This document shows positions 55,428 to 64,000 of a stretch of DNA of 64,000 bases, piece by piece. The DNA comes from Bacillus massilinigeriensis (lineage in GTDB: Bacteria > Bacillota > Bacilli > Bacillales > Cytobacillaceae): contig NZ_LT630004.1 of the NCBI RefSeq assembly GCF_900111815.1, positions 1,029,671 through 1,093,670 of the forward strand, given 5' to 3'. Both the position numbers and the translations under genes were made by a program. The notes under the pieces were generated by a model. That model had not been told where the DNA came from, searched no databases, and saw only the letters and a program-made list of their open reading frames with translations. Numbering within the stretch: position 1 is the stretch's first letter; every line of letters begins with the position of its first letter.

Positions 55428-55700
55428 AAAAGTTGTAATACACGATCGAAGCGATGACAGGGACAGTACGATTGCCTTATAGCCTGTATCAGCGATCCGG
55501 GGATTGGTGGAAGCCCGGAACAGGGAAGCAGTCAGAATATCACCTTGTAGTTCCAAGCTGAACATCCACAGGATTATTAAGCGCAGGCGTTTCATCCGCG
55601 TTAAGGATGCTAAAGAGGGCAATGCTGTATTTTTGCTTACTTAGGGTGGTACCGCGGGAAACTAAACCTTCTCGTCCCTTTTGGGACGGGGAGGTTTTTT
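55428..55700 (+). ncRNA. T-box riboswitch for isoleucine (ileS leader)
   Basis: This untranslated region holds the conserved T-box AGGGTGGTACCGCG at 55643-55656, the bulge that pairs with the tRNA acceptor end, and a terminator at the 3' end. A candidate specifier codon ATC (Ile) lies at 55539-55541 in GAATATCACC, as expected for ileS. Uncharged Ile tRNA would pair here and favour the antiterminator. It explains the 362-base gap between divIVA and ileS. Confidence 0.93.
55664..55700 (+). terminator. T-box regulated terminator of ileS
   Basis: A stem pairs 55664-55678 with 55683-55696 around TTTT and ends in a T run. The T-box sequence just upstream can form the competing antiterminator. Confidence 0.93.
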
Positions 55701-55758
55701 AATTTTTCGGGTCGCTGGCACCGTTAGATTGTGGAGACCGACAAGGGAGGAAGTTTAA

Positions 55759-58527
55759 TTGGATTACAAAGATACTTTATTGATGCCTAAAACGGAATTT
55801 CCAATGAGAGGAAATCTGCCGAAGCGTGAGCCGGAGATTCAACAAAAATGGGAAGAGATGAATATTTACGCGAAAGTACAGGAAAAAGCTGCGGGCAAGC
55901 CGAAATTTATTCTTCATGACGGACCTCCATATGCGAATGGAGATATTCATATGGGGCATGCGCTCAATAAGATTTTAAAAGACTTTATTGTCCGTTTTAA
56001 ATCGATGACTGGTTTCGATGCACCATATGTCCCTGGATGGGATACGCATGGTCTTCCAATAGAACAAGCCCTGACAAACAAAGGTGTTAAGCGTAAAGAA
56101 ATGACTGTCGCAGAATTCCGTAAACTGTGTGAAGAATATGCTTACGAGCAAATCGATAGCCAGCGCAGCCAATTCAAACGGTTAGGAATACGTGGAGATT
56201 GGGAAAACCCCTACATTACATTACAGCCAGAATATGAAGCTCAGCAGATTAAGGTTTTTGGGGAAATGGCGAAAAAAGGATATATTTACAAAGGGCTTAA
56301 GCCGGTTTACTGGTCCCCATCTAGCGAATCAGCGCTTGCCGAAGCAGAGATTGAATATAAAGATAAAAAATCTCCTTCCATCTATGTAGCCTTCAAAGTA
56401 AAAGATGGAAAAGGAATCCTTGTGGAAGGAACCGAAATTATCATCTGGACTACTACTCCATGGACGATTCCTGCGAACCTAGGGATTTCTGTTTCTCCTG
56501 AATTGAGCTATGTGGTAGTTGAGACAGGAAACCGCAAGTTCCTTGTTGCTGAGGACCTTCTTGAAACGGTTTCCGAGGAAATCGGTTGGGAGGCATATGA
56601 GATTGTTCAAAAGGTCATCGGAAAAGATATTGAAAACTTGGTGGCTGAACACCCGCTATATGGACGCGATTCTCTTGTGATGTTAGGTGAACATGTAACA
56701 ACGGATGCTGGAACAGGCTGTGTTCATACCGCGCCTGGACACGGGGAAGATGACTTTCACGTCGGACAGAAATATGGTCTTGAAGTTTTATGCCCAGTCG
56801 ATGACAAAGGTCATATGACACATGAAGCACCGGGATTTGAAGGTTTATTCTATGATACAGCAAACAAACCAATTACAGAAAAGCTAGAGGAAAAAGGCGC
56901 ACTATTAAAACTAACGTTTATTACGCACTCCTATCCGCATGACTGGAGGACAAAGAAGCCGGTTATCTTCCGGGCAACCGCACAATGGTTTGCTTCCATT
57001 AAGGATTTCCGTTCAGAATTAATGAAGGCAGTGGAAGAGACTGAATGGATTCCAGCTTGGGGTGAAACACGCCTGTTCAACATGGTGCGTGATCGCGGTG
57101 ACTGGTGTATTTCAAGGCAGCGTGTATGGGGCGTCCCGATTCCGGTTTTCTATGCGGAAAATGGGGAAAGCATCATTACGGATGAAACAATTACCCGAGT
57201 ATCCCAATTGTTCAGAGAATATGGATCAAACATTTGGTTTGAGCGCGAAGCTAAGGAATTGCTACCGGAAGGTTTCACGCATCCTGGCAGCCCGAACGGC
57301 AATTTCACAAAGGAAACGGACATCATGGATGTCTGGTTTGACTCCGGTTCTTCTCATCAAGCTGTGCTCGTTGAGCGGGAAGAACTTCAGCGACCTGCAG
57401 ATCTTTACCTAGAAGGATCAGATCAGTATAGAGGCTGGTTTAACTCCTCACTATCCACTTCCGTTGCAGTTACAGGCAAAGCGCCTTACAAAGGAGTTTT
57501 AAGCCATGGTTTCGTACTTGACGGTGAGGGCCGGAAAATGAGTAAATCGATCGGTAATGTGGTGATTCCTGCCAAAGTGATGAACCAGCTTGGAGGAGAC
57601 ATTTTAAGGTTGTGGGTGGCCTCTGTTGATTATCAAGCTGATGTTCGTGTATCTGATGCTATTCTGAAGCAAGTTGCCGAAGTGTACAGGAAAATCAGGA
57701 ACACCTTCCGATTCCTATTAGGGAATCTATCTGACTTCACACCGGAAAAAGATGCAGTCCCTTTTGAGTCGCTTAGAGAAGTGGACCAATATATGCTTGT
57801 TCGCTTGAACAATCTGATCAAGCAAGTCCGCGAAGCCTATGAGCGCTATGAATTTGCAAATGTCTACCATGCTGTTAACAATTTCTGTACGCTTGATCTA
57901 AGTTCATTCTACCTGGATTTTGCAAAAGATATTCTTTATATTGAAGCAGCTGACAATCAAGATCGCCGCGCAATCCAAACAGTACTCCATGAAAGCCTCC
58001 TTTCTCTAGTGAAGCTTGTTGCACCGATTCTTCCGCATACAGCAGATGAGGTATGGTCATTTATTCCTGAGACGGAAGAGGGGGAAAGCGTTCAGTTTTC
58101 TGACATGCCGCAATACCAAGAAATTGAGCGTGCGAAGGTGCTTGAAGAAAAATGGAGCAATTTCCTTGTGCTTCGTGATGATGTGTTGAAAGCACTTGAA
58201 GAAGCAAGGAAAGAAAAACTAATTGGCAAGTCTTTGACAGCCAAAGTGACCCTATATGTTAACAATAAAACAAGAGATCTGCTGAATAGTATTTCCGAAA
58301 ACCCCGCGCAGCTCTTTATCGTCTCTGCATTTGTAGTTGCAGGCAGTATGGAGGATGCTCCAGAAAATGCCCTTAAGCTCGAAAATGCAAGTGTCCTCGT
58401 AACAAAAGCGGAAGGAGAGACATGCGAAAGATGTTGGATTGTCACTCCTGAAGTTGGAACCGTCGAAGAACATCCAACTTTATGCAAACGTTGTTCTCAG
58501 GTTGTTAAAGAATATCATCAGCTTTAA
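55759..58527 (+). CDS. ileS: Isoleucyl-tRNA synthetase
   Basis: This 922-residue class I aminoacyl-tRNA synthetase charges tRNA-Ile. The HIGH motif is GDIHMGHAL near 62-70, the KMSKS motif is [10 protein letters not shown] near residue 595, and the editing domain lies between. Four Cys in [10 protein letters not shown] and LCKRCSQVV near the end form the zinc site. The start is TTG after GGGAGG. The SigA promoter and Ile T-box upstream regulate it. The length matches B. subtilis IleS. Confidence 0.97.
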   Translation: MDYKDTLLMPKTEFPMRGNLPKREPEIQQKWEEMNIYAKVQEKAAGKPKFILHDGPPYANGDIHMGHALNKILKDFIVRFKSMTGFDAPYVPGWDTHGLPIEQALTNKGVKRKEMTVAEFRKLCEEYAYEQIDSQRSQFKRLGIRGDWENPYITLQPEYEAQQIKVFGEMAKKGYIYKGLKPVYWSPSSESALAEAEIEYKDKKSPSIYVAFKVKDGKGILVEGTEIIIWTTTPWTIPANLGISVSPELSYVVVETGNRKFLVAEDLLETVSEEIGWEAYEIVQKVIGKDIENLVAEHPLYGRDSLVMLGEHVTTDAGTGCVHTAPGHGEDDFHVGQKYGLEVLCPVDDKGHMTHEAPGFEGLFYDTANKPITEKLEEKGALLKLTFITHSYPHDWRTKKPVIFRATAQWFASIKDFRSELMKAVEETEWIPAWGETRLFNMVRDRGDWCISRQRVWGVPIPVFYAENGESIITDETITRVSQLFREYGSNIWFEREAKELLPEGFTHPGSPNGNFTKETDIMDVWFDSGSSHQAVLVEREELQRPADLYLEGSDQYRGWFNSSLSTSVAVTGKAPYKGVLSHGFVLDGEGRKMSKSIGNVVIPAKVMNQLGGDILRLWVASVDYQADVRVSDAILKQVAEVYRKIRNTFRFLLGNLSDFTPEKDAVPFESLREVDQYMLVRLNNLIKQVREAYERYEFANVYHAVNNFCTLDLSSFYLDFAKDILYIEAADNQDRRAIQTVLHESLLSLVKLVAPILPHTADEVWSFIPETEEGESVQFSDMPQYQEIERAKVLEEKWSNFLVLRDDVLKALEEARKEKLIGKSLTAKVTLYVNNKTRDLLNSISENPAQLFIVSAFVVAGSMEDAPENALKLENASVLVTKAEGETCERCWIVTPEVGTVEEHPTLCKRCSQVVKEYHQL

Positions 58528-58545
58528 TCTAATAAGTTACGATCG

Positions 58546-58573
58546 AAAAGCTCCTCTTACCGAGGGGCTTTTT
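58546..58573 (+). terminator. Terminator after ileS
   Basis: AAAAGCTCCTC and GAGGGGCTTTT (58546-58556, with 58562-58572, one G-U pair) form an 11-bp stem around a 5-base loop, with T following. Confidence 0.85.
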
Positions 58574-58638
58574 GTTATGCATTTCAACAATTCCCTGTTA
58601 CGACAAATCCTGTGATGCCTGTTAAATGTTTATCAGGG

Positions 58639-58667
58639 TGAAAATGTGGGTTGAGGCAATAATACTT
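58639..58667 (+). promoter_or_regulatory. Weak candidate SigG promoter of ylyA
   Basis: TGAAAA at 58639-58644 and AATACTT at 58661-58667 are 16 bases apart, a loose match to SigG promoters. B. subtilis ylyA is expressed in the forespore, which is the main reason to propose it. Confidence 0.35.
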
Positions 58668-58693
58668 TTAAACAGGTGAACGGAGGCTATGCT

Positions 58694-58975
58694 ATGAAGC
58701 GATATTACTTTATTTATGAAGACCTTCGCCGAACGAGGGAGGAACTTGCTGCTTACTTAGAACGAACTCCTGAAGATAGCTCGGTGCTAGCCTATATCCG
58801 TGCAGAGTATGAGGACGTCGAACACGCCATGAAGAAGCTCGAGGCAGGTGAATTCGGAATATGTGAATTTTCCGGTGAACTTCTGCCGGAAGGTATGCTT
58901 GGAGTCATTCCTACAGCAAAGACAGTATCTGATTTTGAAGATATTGGCTCGTATTTCAAAAAACCCCTGTATTAA
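58694..58975 (+). CDS. ylyA: DksA/TraR-like protein YlyA
   Basis: This 93-residue protein has an N-terminal coiled region (about 5-45, LRRTREELAAYLERTP) and a C-terminal part that resembles the DksA/TraR zinc-finger module: GEFGICEFSGELLPEGML, then IPTAKTVSDFEDI. Only the first of the four usual Cys is present, so zinc is probably not bound. In B. subtilis YlyA binds RNA polymerase and tunes SigG genes for spore germination. ATG 58694 follows GGAGG; an ATG six codons upstream does not. Confidence 0.78.
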   Translation: MKRYYFIYEDLRRTREELAAYLERTPEDSSVLAYIRAEYEDVEHAMKKLEAGEFGICEFSGELLPEGMLGVIPTAKTVSDFEDIGSYFKKPLY

Positions 58976-59060
58976 CTCCTCCAGGTATTTCTGTCGTTTT
59001 TCGCCCTTTTGTGCTAAAATGCAAAAGTAATCAATTGTGGCGGATTTGGAGGTAAATTTT

Positions 59061-59534
59061 GTGTATTATATCATTGCAATCTTTGTTATTGCCCTTGATC
59101 AGCTAACGAAGCTGCTGATTGTAAAGAATATGGAACAAGGAGACAGTATAAAGCTGATTGATAATTTCCTCTATATAACTTCGCACAGTAATCGCGGGGC
59201 AGCATGGGGGATTTTGCAGAACCAGATGATATTCTTTTATATCATTACAATCATTGTTGTCATTGGTCTTGTTTACTATATCCAGAAAGCTGCAAAAGGA
59301 AAGCCTTTGCTAGGAATATCACTTGGTTTGATGCTTGGGGGTGCAGTTGGTAATTTCATCGACAGGCTTTTCCGTAAGGAAGTCGTGGACTTTATTGATA
59401 CTTATATTTTTGGTTATGATTTCCCTATTTTTAATATTGCAGATTCTGCTCTTGTAATCGGTGTTGGTTTGCTTATAGTGGAAATGTATAGGGAAGAGAG
59501 AGAGGCGAAGAGGAGCACAAATGAAAAAAAATGA
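59061..59534 (+). CDS. lspA: Lipoprotein signal peptidase (signal peptidase II)
   Basis: This 157-residue membrane protease removes the signal peptide from prolipoproteins such as CtaC. It has four helices, NRGAAWG (44-50) and the catalytic Asp pair Asp101 (GNFIDRL) and Asp128 (FNIADS). I chose GTG 59061 because GGAGGT lies seven bases before it; a longer frame has no ribosome binding site. The 3' end overlaps the next gene by 14 bases. Confidence 0.96.
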   Translation: MYYIIAIFVIALDQLTKLLIVKNMEQGDSIKLIDNFLYITSHSNRGAAWGILQNQMIFFYIITIIVVIGLVYYIQKAAKGKPLLGISLGLMLGGAVGNFIDRLFRKEVVDFIDTYIFGYDFPIFNIADSALVIGVGLLIVEMYREEREAKRSTNEKK

Positions 59535-60432
59535 ATTTAATATAAGCGAAAATGAAGCTGGCGAAAGAATTGACAAGGTCATTTCTGCATATAATGAAGA
59601 ATGGTCCCGGAGTCAAGTTCAGCAATGGATTAAAGATGAACATGTGCATGTCAATGACAAACCTGTAAAAACGAATTATAAATGTTCTTTAAATGATAAG
59701 GTTGCCATTACAATACCAAATCCAGAAGAATTAAACGTCGAACCAGAAGAAATGAACCTACAATATTATTATGAGGACAGTGATGTGCTAGTCGTCAATA
59801 AGCCAAAGGGGATGGTTGTTCACCCGGCGCCAGGTCACACATCTGGGACGCTTGTGAATGGCTTGATGGCTCACTGCAAAGATTTATCTGGGATAAATGG
59901 TGTATTGCGGCCTGGGATCGTGCATCGGATTGATAAAGATACATCCGGGCTTTTGATGGTCGCAAAGAATGACTTGGCGCATGAAAGCCTTGTCAACCAG
60001 CTTGTCGAGAAATCTGTAACAAGGAAATATAATGCTGTGGTACATGGTGTTATACCGCATGACCATGGAACAATTGAAGCCCCTCTAGGCCGTGACCCTA
60101 AGGACCGACAAAGCATGGCTGTCGTTGATAACGGCAAGCATGCGGTTACCCATTTCAATGTGTTGGAACGATTCAATAATTTCACCTATGTGGAATGCGT
60201 ATTAGAAACTGGCAGAACACATCAAATTCGAGTGCATATGAAATATATAGGCTACCCGCTTGCCGGCGATCCAAAATATGGACCGAGAAAAACCCCTGAT
60301 TTGGGAGGACAAGCGCTCCATGCAGGTGTTTTAGGGTTTAACCATCCGAGAACAATGGAGTATTTACAATTTGAAGCCCCTTTGCCAAAAGAATTTGAAG
60401 AATTTCTCGATACAATGAGAAAAGAAGGTTGA
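59521..60432 (+). CDS. ylyB: RluD-type 23S rRNA pseudouridine synthase YlyB
   Basis: This 303-residue enzyme has an N-terminal S4 domain (about 10-70, [18 protein letters not shown]) and a pseudouridine synthase domain (about 85-300) with the catalytic Asp in [15 protein letters not shown] and [20 protein letters not shown]. It belongs to the RluD/RluC/RluA family; the exact uridines in 23S rRNA cannot be told. It overlaps lspA by 14 bases. The -35 of the pyr operon promoter overlaps its stop codon. Confidence 0.92.
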   Translation: MKKNEFNISENEAGERIDKVISAYNEEWSRSQVQQWIKDEHVHVNDKPVKTNYKCSLNDKVAITIPNPEELNVEPEEMNLQYYYEDSDVLVVNKPKGMVVHPAPGHTSGTLVNGLMAHCKDLSGINGVLRPGIVHRIDKDTSGLLMVAKNDLAHESLVNQLVEKSVTRKYNAVVHGVIPHDHGTIEAPLGRDPKDRQSMAVVDNGKHAVTHFNVLERFNNFTYVECVLETGRTHQIRVHMKYIGYPLAGDPKYGPRKTPDLGGQALHAGVLGFNHPRTMEYLQFEAPLPKEFEEFLDTMRKEG

Positions 60433-60457
60433 CAAAAAAGCTATTGTGATTTACTAT
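60429..60457 (+). promoter_or_regulatory. SigA promoter of the pyrimidine operon
   Basis: TTGACA at 60429-60434, a 17-base spacer and TACTAT at 60452-60457 form the promoter of the pyrR leader. The TGA of the pseudouridine synthase gene (60430-60432) lies within the -35 hexamer. Confidence 0.88.
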
Positions 60458-60476
60458 AAATATAGTTAAAAAAGTC

Positions 60477-61157
<681 letters not shown>

Positions 61158-61174
61158 TATAGGCCCTTTTAAAG

Positions 61175-61268
61175 ACAGTCCAGAGAGGCTGGAAAGGGGA
61201 TTAACCGCCGCTGATTTTTTGGCCGGCGATTTCTCCTAACCTCTTTGTGATGAGCAAAGAGGTTTTTT
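61175..61268 (+). promoter_or_regulatory. PyrR-dependent attenuator before pyrP
   Basis: The loop AGTCCAGAGAGGCTGGAA at 61177-61194 is the consensus PyrR site. The terminator ACCTCTTTG/CAAAGAGGT (61239-61247 with 61255-61263) is followed by six T. It lies between pyrR and pyrP, the second attenuator of the operon. Confidence 0.92.
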
Positions 61269-61292
61269 CATACCATGAAGGAGGAAAAATGA

Positions 61293-62606
61293 ATGAACAC
61301 AAAACCAATTTTGGACGTGAAAGACGTCCCATCCCCAGTACAATGGATGACATTAAGTCTGCAGCACTTATTTGCAATGTTTGGCGCCACTATCCTGGTA
61401 CCATATCTTGTTGGGCTAAGCCCGGCAATCGCTCTGATCTCAAGCGGTCTCGGAACCATCGCATTCCTCATCATCACAAAATGGCAAGTACCTGCATATC
61501 TCGGATCTTCCTTTGCTTTCATCGCACCGGTAATTGCAGCAAAAGCTGCTGGTGGACCTGGAGCAGCAATGGTCGGAACATTCATGGCAGGCTTGGTTTA
61601 CGGAATTGTCGCACTTGCCATTAAAAAGGCAGGCTACCGCTGGATCATGAGACTCTTGCCACCGATTGTAGTAGGACCAGTTATCATTGTAATCGGCTTG
61701 GCGCTTTCAGGAACTGCGGTAAATATGGCAATGAACAACCCTGCCGGGAAATATAGCCTTTTGCACTTCTCGGTAGCCTTAGTAACACTTGCTGCAACCA
61801 TCATTTTCTCCATATATGGTAGAGGAACGCTGAGTCTCATCCCAATCCTCGGTGGAATTGTCGTAGGTTATCTATACGCAGTTACCGTTGGAATCGTTGA
61901 CTTCACACCTGTCCAAAAAGCTAAATGGTTTGAAATGCCAGATTTCATCTTGCCCTTTGTTGACTACAAAGTGGAGTTCTCGTTGAAACTGGTTCTCCTA
62001 ATGGTTCCGGTGGCTATCGTCACTTTATCGGAACATATTGGCCATCAGCTTGTACTCGGGAAAGTAGTCGGGAAAGATTATATCAAGGAACCAGGTCTTC
62101 ATCGATCGATTCTCGGGGACGGAATGGCCACGATGATATCCGGTTTGATTGGCGGCCCTCCGAAAACAACATACGGTGAAAACATTGGGGTACTAGCCAT
62201 CACGAGAGTATACAGTGTATATGTCCTGCTTGGAGCAGCAATCCTGGCAATCCTGTTCGGGTTTGTCGGCAAGGTGACAAGCTTGATCGCTTCGATCCCA
62301 ACTCCTGTAATGGGCGGAGTTTCCATCCTGCTCTTCGGAATTATCGCATCCTCCGGATTAAGAATGCTAGTAGACAGCAAAATTGACTTTGGGGATAAAC
62401 GAAACTTGGTTATCGCCTCCGTAATCCTTGTTGTTGGGATTGGCGGTGCTTTCATAAAGGTTACAGAAGATTTCCAAATTCAAGGTATGGCTCTTGCAGC
62501 AATCTGCGGTGTTGTCCTCAACTTAATCCTTCCTGGAAAGAAGGAAGAAGAAAACAATATGTTTGAACTGAAGAATGAAAAGCGCGATGAAGATGTAGTA
62601 GCATAA
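61293..62606 (+). CDS. pyrP: Uracil permease
   Basis: This 437-residue nucleobase:cation symporter of the NAT/NCS2 family imports uracil. It has about 12-14 membrane helices. Signatures are LQHLFAMFGATILVPYLVG, VVGPVIIVIGLALSG, EHIGHQLVLGKVVGKDYIK, and LIGGPPKTTYGENIGVLAIT. A charged cytosolic tail ends it. AAGGAGG precedes the ATG at 61293; an ATG three bases before is in another frame. It is the second gene of the pyr operon. Confidence 0.96.
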   Translation: MNTKPILDVKDVPSPVQWMTLSLQHLFAMFGATILVPYLVGLSPAIALISSGLGTIAFLIITKWQVPAYLGSSFAFIAPVIAAKAAGGPGAAMVGTFMAGLVYGIVALAIKKAGYRWIMRLLPPIVVGPVIIVIGLALSGTAVNMAMNNPAGKYSLLHFSVALVTLAATIIFSIYGRGTLSLIPILGGIVVGYLYAVTVGIVDFTPVQKAKWFEMPDFILPFVDYKVEFSLKLVLLMVPVAIVTLSEHIGHQLVLGKVVGKDYIKEPGLHRSILGDGMATMISGLIGGPPKTTYGENIGVLAITRVYSVYVLLGAAILAILFGFVGKVTSLIASIPTPVMGGVSILLFGIIASSGLRMLVDSKIDFGDKRNLVIASVILVVGIGGAFIKVTEDFQIQGMALAAICGVVLNLILPGKKEEENNMFELKNEKRDEDVVA

Positions 62607-62614
62607 GTTCCACC

Positions 62615-62733
62615 TTTTAACAAGGTCCGGAGAGACCTAAAAGGGTGATTGTTCTGAAGTATGGGAAAACTAGTTTCCTTCCCATACTCCTAGGATCAAC
62701 CGCACCCTTGAATTTCTCAAGGGTGCTTTTTTT
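62615..62733 (+). promoter_or_regulatory. PyrR-dependent attenuator before pyrB
   Basis: The loop AGGTCCGGAGAGACCT near 62623-62638 is the PyrR site. A 10-bp antiterminator hairpin pairs 62658-62667 with 62679-62688, and the terminator GCACCCTTG/CAAGGGTGC (62702-62710 with 62718-62726) is followed by a T run. It is the third attenuator of the operon. Confidence 0.9.
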
Positions 62734-62773
62734 ATAGAAAAAACGAACAAATTTAAACTTGGGAGGAATTTAC

Positions 62774-63718
62774 ATGAAAAAAGATCTTTTAACAACAACT
62801 TTGCTAACACTTGAGGAAGTACATAATATTCTTGACAGCGCACAGCAGTTCGCGGAAGGTGCAGAATGGAAACCGAGACAGCAAAAATTTGTGGCTAACC
62901 TGTTCTTTGAAGCAAGTACAAGAACAAAATCCAGTTTTGAAGCTGCGGAAAGAAGGCTTGGACTTGATATCATTCCATTTGAAGTTCAAACATCAAGCGT
63001 CGTTAAAGGGGAGACGCTTTATGATACAGTGAAGACACTCGAAGCAATCGGTGTTCATGCAGTAGTAATAAGACATAGTGCAGATAACTATTTTGACGAG
63101 CTCGCAACAGGAATATCCATTCCAATCCTAAATGGAGGAGACGGATGTGGACACCATCCTACACAATCCCTTCTGGACCTGCTGACAATCCGTCAAGAAT
63201 TCGGCAGCTTTAAAGGATTGAATATTGCCATCATCGGTGATACACTGCACAGCCGTGTTGCAAGATCGAATGCGGATCTCCTGACAAGACTAGGTGCAAA
63301 CGTCGTTTTCTCAGGACCTGAGGAATGGTTTGATAAAGACAGAATGCCGGAGGGCAGCCGCTTCGTGCAGGTAGACGAAGCAATTGTCGACGCGGATGTA
63401 GTAATGTTACTGCGCATCCAGCATGAGAGACATGATGGAAGTGAGAAATTCGATCCGAAGGAATACCATGCCAAGTACGGACTGACAGTGGAACGTGAAG
63501 CGAAAATGAAGCCTGGAAGCATCATCATGCATCCTGCACCAATAAACCGTGGGGTCGAAATTGCAGATTGCCTTGTAGAAGTTGATCGTTCAAGAATATT
63601 TAAACAGATGGAAAACGGTGTGTATGTACGAATGGCTGTTCTAAAACGCGCGTTGGAAAATGAAGAAAGGGGTGTCGGTTATGTCGCTTTTGATCAAAAA
63701 GTGCCTGTTGCAAACTAA
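62774..63718 (+). CDS. pyrB: Aspartate carbamoyltransferase
   Basis: This 314-residue enzyme makes carbamoyl-aspartate from carbamoyl phosphate and aspartate. The carbamoyl phosphate motif STRTKSSFE (in [11 protein letters not shown]), [20 protein letters not shown] and [12 protein letters not shown] are visible. It lacks a regulatory-subunit partner, as in Bacillus. GGGAGG lies just before ATG 62774, so that start is preferred to an earlier codon. The 3' end overlaps pyrC by 38 bases. Confidence 0.97.
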   Translation: MKKDLLTTTLLTLEEVHNILDSAQQFAEGAEWKPRQQKFVANLFFEASTRTKSSFEAAERRLGLDIIPFEVQTSSVVKGETLYDTVKTLEAIGVHAVVIRHSADNYFDELATGISIPILNGGDGCGHHPTQSLLDLLTIRQEFGSFKGLNIAIIGDTLHSRVARSNADLLTRLGANVVFSGPEEWFDKDRMPEGSRFVQVDEAIVDADVVMLLRIQHERHDGSEKFDPKEYHAKYGLTVEREAKMKPGSIIMHPAPINRGVEIADCLVEVDRSRIFKQMENGVYVRMAVLKRALENEERGVGYVAFDQKVPVAN

Positions 63719-64000
63719 AGAGGGCTGGACAAAAACAGATATTCTAATTGAAGCTGGCGTGATTGTAGCAATCGAAAAAGATATTAATCAACAAGATGCT
63801 AAGGTTATCGACGCAGATGGTAAATACCTCGCACCTGGTTTTGTTGATTTGCATGTACACCTTCGTGAACCAGGCGGTGAAAAAAAGGAAACAATCGCAA
63901 CAGGGACAATGGCAGCAGCAAGAGGTGGTTTTACCACCATTGCTGCAATGCCTAATACCAGACCGGTACCTGACAGTGTTGAACAGCTTGCAGCACTAAA
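63681..64000 (+). CDS. pyrC: Dihydroorotase, 5' part
   Basis: The gene starts at ATG 63681, inside the end of pyrB, and runs off the right edge (106 codons plus two bases seen). Dihydroorotase closes carbamoyl-aspartate to dihydroorotate. The zinc-binding [10 protein letters not shown] near residues 59-68 and [16 protein letters not shown] identify the family. AAAGGGG at the end of pyrB is its ribosome binding site. No stop occurs in the window, so it is easily missed. Confidence 0.97.
   Translation, partial: MSLLIKKCLLQTKEGWTKTDILIEAGVIVAIEKDINQQDAKVIDADGKYLAPGFVDLHVHLREPGGEKKETIATGTMAAARGGFTTIAAMPNTRPVPDSVEQLAAL

Noticed and set aside
61247-61624. Open frame in the pyrR-pyrP leader running into pyrP
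   Set aside because: It overlaps the attenuator terminator and the start of pyrP in another frame, with no family match.

Overview
The window is a chromosomal segment of a low-GC, endospore-forming member of the Bacillaceae. The gene order closely follows the Bacillus subtilis ctaB to pyrC region (cta, ylb, mra/dcw, spoIIG, ylm, ileS and pyr blocks). Sporulation genes are present (ylbJ, rsfA, spoVD, spoVE, spoIIGA, sigE, sigG), ribosome binding sites are strong GGAGG types, and TTG and GTG starts are frequent. All identifications rest on reading the sequence and on recalled family knowledge; no database search was run.

Layout. Positions 1-6.4 kb: the end of ctaB, then ctaCDEF (caa3-type cytochrome c oxidase), ctaG and a DUF420 gene (yozB/ctaM), all for making and assembling the oxidase. 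Positions 6.4-23 kb: the ylb region, a mix of conserved sporulation and housekeeping genes (YtvI-like permease, ylbA to ylbP, rsmD, coaD, ddcP, tmcAL, rpmF, rsfA). It also carries lineage-specific insertions: a thioesterase with a small membrane protein, a stalk-domain protein, a crotonase-fold protein and a candidate 30-residue ORF. Positions 23.1-26.3 kb: a three-gene biotin-dependent acyl-CoA carboxylase behind a near-consensus CcpA (cre) site. Positions 26.4-29.4 kb: panE, a DUF3397 membrane protein and bshC (bacillithiol synthesis).

Positions 29.5-48.4 kb: the division and cell-wall cluster mraZ-rsmH-ftsL-pbpB-spoVD-murE-mraY-murD-spoVE-murG-murB-divIB-ylxW-ylxX-sbp-ftsA-ftsZ. Phased MraZ-type boxes precede mraZ, and an inverted repeat flanks a promoter before divIB. 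Positions 48.5-51.3 kb: spoIIGA-sigE-sigG, with a spoIIG-type promoter (22-bp spacer) and a SigF-type promoter before sigG. Positions 51.3-55.4 kb: ylmC, ylmD, ylmE, sepF, ylmG, ylmH and divIVA. Positions 55.4-60.4 kb: an Ile T-box, ileS, ylyA, lspA and the pseudouridine synthase ylyB. From 60.4 kb to the end: the pyrimidine operon pyrR-pyrP-pyrB-pyrC (cut), with three PyrR-type attenuators.

Nearly everything is ordinary conserved chromosome. I see no insertion sequence, prophage, CRISPR array, rRNA or tRNA gene, and I did not find a convincing new multigene system. The items most worth a second look are the crotonase-fold protein next to the acyl-CoA carboxylase, the architecture upstream of divIB, the MraZ boxes, the small Asn-rich ORF with its own terminator, the Spo0A box before divIVA, and several start codons that simple ORF calling would miss.
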